Part shown: positions 60,950-64,000 of the stretch, piece after piece
Position numbering within the stretch: the first letter of the stretch is position 1
Layout: each line of letters begins with the position of its first letter
Origin: an uncultured Muribaculaceae bacterium
GTDB taxonomy: Bacteria > Bacteroidota > Bacteroidia > Bacteroidales > Muribaculaceae
Direction of reading: 5' to 3'
NCBI GenBank assembly: GCA_910589055.1
Contig: CAJURN010000011.1
Coordinates: 30,660 to 94,659 of the forward strand
DNA: 64,000 nt
The notes under the pieces: generated by a model
Database searches by the model: none
Told to the model about the DNA's origin: nothing
Seen by the model: only the letters and a program-made list of their open reading frames with translations
Position numbers and translations under genes: made by a program

Positions 60950-62097
60950 GAATCAACGACATCCCCACCCCATTCTATATCGTTTACGAAGACCGTCTCC
61001 GCGCCAACCTTGAACTTATTTCGCGTGTCAAGCGTGAAGCCGGAGTGAACATTATCATGGCCTTCAAGGCAAATGCCCTATGGCGCACATTTGGAATCAT
61101 CCGCGAATATTGCACCGATTCAACTGCAAGCTCGCTCAACGAGTTAAGGCTCGGACGCGAATTTCTCGGCGGTGAGGTCCACTCCTACTGTCCGGCCTAC
61201 ACACCCGCCACAATCGGAGAATACATCAACGGCAGTTCGCATATCACATTCAATTCCGTTTCGCAATATGAGCGCTTCGCCGATGATGTGCGCGCGCACA
61301 ATGCTTCCGGAAAACATCACGTCAGCCCGGGATTGCGTGTCAATCCCAAATGCTCGGTGATAGAGACCGACCTGTATAATCCGGCACTTCCCGGCTCACG
61401 CTTCGGAGTCGGCGCGGAAGAATTGCGCGACGGACTGCCCGAAGGCGTCGAGGGGCTGCACTTCCATGCCCTGTGCGAATCCACGTCCTACGATCTGGAA
61501 AAAGTGCTCAATGCCTTTGAAGAGCAATTCGGGCATCTGCTCGATAAAGTCAAGTGGGTAAATATGGGTGGCGGCCATCTTATGACCCGTCAGGGATATG
61601 ACGTGGAACATCTGATTGGACTTCTGCGCTCATTCCGCGAGCGCCATCCCGGAGTAGAAGTCATCCTGGAGCCGGGAAGTGCCTTCACTTGGCGCACAGG
61701 CGATCTCATCAGCTCCGTTGTGGACGTTGTGGAAAACGACGGAGTCACAACGGCTATTGTCGATGTTTCCTTCGCCTGCCACATGCCCGACACCCTCGAA
61801 ATGCCATATCAGCCGGCTATTTCCGAAAGCGTCTCCGAGGCCGAATCCAACGGCACCCCATACCGCCTTGGCGGAAACTCATGTCTGAGCGGCGACTTCA
61901 TGGGCGACTGGTATTTCCGCGACGCCTTGAAAATCGGCGACCGTCTGACACTCGAGGACATGAACCATTACACAACCGTGAAGACCACGATGTTCAACGG
62001 CATAAGCCATCCCGCCCTCGTACTCTGTCACTCCGGCGGCGAATGTGAATACCTCCGTCAATACACCTACGAAGATTATAAATCAAGAATGAGCTGA
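60946..62097 (+). CDS. nspC: Carboxynorspermidine decarboxylase
   Basis: A 383-residue PLP-dependent fold III decarboxylase, NspC type, which turns carboxy(nor)spermidine into (nor)spermidine, the last step of the alternative spermidine pathway common in gut Bacteroidetes. Visible are the PLP lysine in M-A-F-K-A-N-A-L, the F-H-A-L-C-E-S block, N-M-G-G-G-H, the phosphate-binding E-P-G-S-A and the second-subunit C-L-S-G-D-F-M-G-D-W. The partner CANSDH (carboxyspermidine dehydrogenase) is not in the window. It overlaps the helicase stop by four bases. Confidence 0.95.
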   Translation: MRINDIPTPFYIVYEDRLRANLELISRVKREAGVNIIMAFKANALWRTFGIIREYCTDSTASSLNELRLGREFLGGEVHSYCPAYTPATIGEYINGSSHITFNSVSQYERFADDVRAHNASGKHHVSPGLRVNPKCSVIETDLYNPALPGSRFGVGAEELRDGLPEGVEGLHFHALCESTSYDLEKVLNAFEEQFGHLLDKVKWVNMGGGHLMTRQGYDVEHLIGLLRSFRERHPGVEVILEPGSAFTWRTGDLISSVVDVVENDGVTTAIVDVSFACHMPDTLEMPYQPAISESVSEAESNGTPYRLGGNSCLSGDFMGDWYFRDALKIGDRLTLEDMNHYTTVKTTMFNGISHPALVLCHSGGECEYLRQYTYEDYKSRMS

Positions 62098-62107
62098 TAC
62101 CAACGCC

Positions 62108-63115
62108 ATGGCAAATCCACGTTTCTCCATAATCGTTCCCGTCTACAACCGCCCCGACGAAGTCGCCGACCTCGTGCGCAGCCTGACGGAACAGACCTCG
62201 AAAGATTTCGAGCTGATACTTGTCGAGGACGGCTCGACCGTTCCCTGTGAGGCCGCCGCCGAAAGCGGACGTAAGGCCGGACTTGACATCAAATATTTCC
62301 ACAAGGAAAACGAAGGGCGCTCGATTGCCCGTAATTATGGATTGGAACGTGCCTCGGGCGACTACTTCATCTTCTTCGATTCCGATTGTGTGATTCCGCC
62401 CGACTACTTCAGCACACTCACACGCGAGCTTGACGCCCACCCCCTTGATTGCTTCGGAGGACCTGATGCCGCACACGATTCTTTCACAACCACGCAGAAA
62501 GCCATCAACTACTCCATGACATCATTCCTCACCACGGGAGGAATACGCGGTGGAAAAATTCAGCTCGAGAAGTTTGTACCGCGTACATTCAATATGGGCT
62601 TTTCACGGCAGGTATATGAACGTGTGGGAGGATTCCGGGAAATGTTCTCTGAAGACATCGACATGAGCACCCGCATACGCCTTGCAGGATTCTCAATAGG
62701 GCTTATCCACAACTGTCCGGTGTGGCACAAGCGACGTATCGACATGCGCAAGTTCCTGCGGCAGGTCTACGTATTCGGGATGTCCCGTATAACGTTGAAA
62801 CTGCTCTATCCCGACTCGCTGAAAGCCGTACACCTGCTTCCCGCCGTATTCCTTGTGGGCAGCATATTGCTCATACTTGCTGCAATCTTCATTTCGCCCT
62901 GGTTCCTGCTGCCTTTGGCTCTGTACTTTATCGCAATATTCATAGGAGCACTAATAGCTACAAAAAATCCCGCAATAGCCATCCGCGCGGTTCCGGCGGC
63001 CGCAATACAGCTCGGAGGATACGGTGCCGGATTCATAAAGGCTTGGTTTACCAAAATACTCCTGCGACGCGGCAGAGACATTAACGAAGAAATCCTCTTA
63101 CGCAAGGGCAAATGA
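62108..63115 (+). CDS. Family 2 glycosyltransferase with C-terminal membrane segments
   Basis: A 335-residue GT2 enzyme: N-terminal F-S-I-I-V-P-V-Y-N-R-P-D, L-V-E-D-G-S, the metal-binding F-F-D-S-D-C-V-I-P, and the acceptor-site F-S-E-D-I-D-M-S. Residues about 240-320 carry two to three hydrophobic helices (L-L-P-A-V-F-L-V-G-S-I-L-L-I-L-A-A-I-F), so it sits on the inner face of the cytoplasmic membrane, perhaps acting on a lipid-linked glycan. It overlaps radC by four bases; the sugar is unknown. Confidence 0.92.
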   Translation: MANPRFSIIVPVYNRPDEVADLVRSLTEQTSKDFELILVEDGSTVPCEAAAESGRKAGLDIKYFHKENEGRSIARNYGLERASGDYFIFFDSDCVIPPDYFSTLTRELDAHPLDCFGGPDAAHDSFTTTQKAINYSMTSFLTTGGIRGGKIQLEKFVPRTFNMGFSRQVYERVGGFREMFSEDIDMSTRIRLAGFSIGLIHNCPVWHKRRIDMRKFLRQVYVFGMSRITLKLLYPDSLKAVHLLPAVFLVGSILLILAAIFISPWFLLPLALYFIAIFIGALIATKNPAIAIRAVPAAAIQLGGYGAGFIKAWFTKILLRRGRDINEEILLRKGK

Positions 63116-63819
63116 ACGAATTACAACGAAACAGCGTGCTCATACGCGACATGCACTCAGAAGAGCGGCCGCGGGAAAAAGCTATCCGACTCGGAATTAA
63201 ATCGCTAACAGATGTCGAGCTGATGGCTATAATCTTTGCCACAGGCGTTTCAGGCAAATCAGTCATCGACCTCAGCCGCGAGATTCTGGAAGACAACCAA
63301 AGACACCTGTCGCGCGTAGCCCGGCTCGATGTAAAGGAATTTCTCAAACGCTACAAAGGTATCGGACAAGCAAAAGCCCTCACCCTGCTTGCCGCGCTCG
63401 AACTCGGATCGCGCGCCTCGGCGGATGCCCGGAAAATAGACAACCCCACCGTCAGAAGCTCCGAAATCGCCTACGAACTTATGCGCCATCACTTCGAGCG
63501 CCTAAACCATGAAGAATTCTGGGTGATGTACCTTTCCCAAAGCGGAAAACCGCTTGCCGAAAAGAAAATCGGACAAGGAGGATTGGCCGGAACCGTCGTG
63601 GACGTAAAAATCGTAATCCGGGAAGCACTCACCGAAAACGCCGCCGCAATAATACTCTTTCACAACCACCCTTCCGGCAACCTCAGCCCCAGCGGACAGG
63701 ACCAAAACCTTACCCGGAAGATAATTGAAGCGGCCAAACTGTTCGACATCCGCGTCAACGACCATATAATCCTCAGCGACAACGGCTACTACTCCTTCAA
63801 CGACCAAGGGAAAATGTAG
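63112..63819 (+). CDS. radC: RadC-family JAB-domain protein
   Basis: A 235-residue RadC. The N-terminal half is a UPF0758-type helical region with a helix-hairpin-helix-like K-G-I-G-Q-A-K-A-L-T-L-L-A-A; the C-terminal JAB/MPN metalloprotease-like domain has the conserved F-H-N-H-P-S-G-N-L-S-P-S-G-Q-D, with Glu in E-E-F-W-V-M-Y. The metal site looks complete. Despite its name a role in DNA repair is doubtful (family knowledge); the biochemical activity remains unclear. Last gene of the run from 58383; 128 bases separate it from the tRNA-Ser. Confidence 0.95.
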   Translation: MNELQRNSVLIRDMHSEERPREKAIRLGIKSLTDVELMAIIFATGVSGKSVIDLSREILEDNQRHLSRVARLDVKEFLKRYKGIGQAKALTLLAALELGSRASADARKIDNPTVRSSEIAYELMRHHFERLNHEEFWVMYLSQSGKPLAEKKIGQGGLAGTVVDVKIVIREALTENAAAIILFHNHPSGNLSPSGQDQNLTRKIIEAAKLFDIRVNDHIILSDNGYYSFNDQGKM

Positions 63820-63890
63820 TCCGAAAACCACGACATATAATAACCCATCAATAATTTTACACTAAATAACGTTAAAATACGCTCGAAACC

Positions 63891-63921
63891 TTGCACATTC
63901 AAAACAAAAGACATAATTTTG
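63891..63921 (+). promoter_or_regulatory. Promoter of tRNA-Ser
   Basis: TTG (63891-63893), 20 bases, TAATTTTG (63914-63921). Confidence 0.75.
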
Positions 63922-63947
63922 CACCCGAAATCACTACCACATCACAT

Positions 63948-64000
63948 GGAGAGATGGCAGAGTGGTCGATTGCGGCGGTCTTGAAAACCGTTGAGGGTAA
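63948..64000 (+). tRNA. tRNA-Ser, anticodon TGA, truncated by the window edge
   Basis: The 5' acceptor strand GGAGAGA, the D arm (TGGCAGAGTGGTCGATTGCG) and the anticodon arm with loop CTTGAAA (anticodon TGA) are visible. The sequence ends at the beginning of the long variable arm. The D-arm pattern is typical of class II tRNA-Ser. Confidence 0.92.

Noticed and set aside
1..64000. CRISPR arrays, insertion sequences, prophage
   Set aside because: No regularly spaced repeats, transposase signatures or phage structural genes were recognised on either strand.

Overview
The window looks like a chromosomal segment of a gut-type Bacteroidales, most likely in or near the Muribaculaceae (inference). 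Supporting signs are Bacteroidetes promoters (TTTG or TTG, a gap of about 20 bases, then TAnnTTTG) in front of many genes, a type B sorting domain of the type 9 secretion system, type III glutamine synthetase, DUF4290 and DUF4250 proteins, a close relative of Porphyromonas DPP5, and an AmgK/MurU-like amino-sugar pair. Most genes are conserved housekeeping genes in short co-directional runs with 1-4 base overlaps. I found no insertion sequence, prophage, CRISPR array or rRNA.

Layout. 1-4.5 kb: end of a glycosyltransferase, then a uvrB-ygiQ operon on the minus strand. 4.6-6.2 kb: tRNA-Arg(TCT), a small antitoxin-like gene and about 1.2 kb of non-coding DNA with two candidate small transcripts. 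6.2-16 kb: a Crp-family regulator, purL, a PurF paralog lacking the catalytic cysteine, and etfB-etfA-acyl-CoA dehydrogenase. 16-21.4 kb: a T9SS-exported protein, a lytic transglycosylase and uvrA. 21.5-25 kb: a McrBC restriction pair with an EVE domain in McrB. 25-27.3 kb: an S1-domain protein, rsmG and a metallo-beta-lactamase-fold hydrolase. 27.3-41 kb (minus strand): a TPR protein, glnS, OmpA-like protein, rimM, DUF4290, a MurU-like nucleotidylyltransferase, an AmgK kinase fused to a RapZ C-terminal domain, recQ, clpX, clpP and tig. 41-45.5 kb (minus strand): the cysteine-containing PurF paralog and glnN, preceded by a 65-codon ORF with its own strong promoter. 45.6-52.5 kb: alpha-amylase, polyprenyl synthase, TatD, a beta-barrel candidate, an LtaS-like phosphotransferase and a PAP2 phosphatase. 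52.5-57.7 kb: a solute-binding-domain protein, a large porin and DPP5. 57.8-64 kb: DUF6155, then DUF4250-pcrA-nspC-GT2-radC packed tightly, ending in a truncated tRNA-Ser(TGA).

Shared themes: purine synthesis (purL and two PurF paralogs), DNA repair (uvrA, uvrB, pcrA, recQ, radC), protein quality control (tig, clpP, clpX) and cell-envelope amino-sugar and lipid metabolism. The most interesting items are the AmgK-RapZ fusion beside MurU, the PurF paralog with glycine where the glutaminase cysteine should be, the small ORF leading into glnN, and the two unexplained promoter-terminator units between 5.1 and 6.1 kb. No computation or database search was possible; all calls rest on reading motifs and on recall of protein families.
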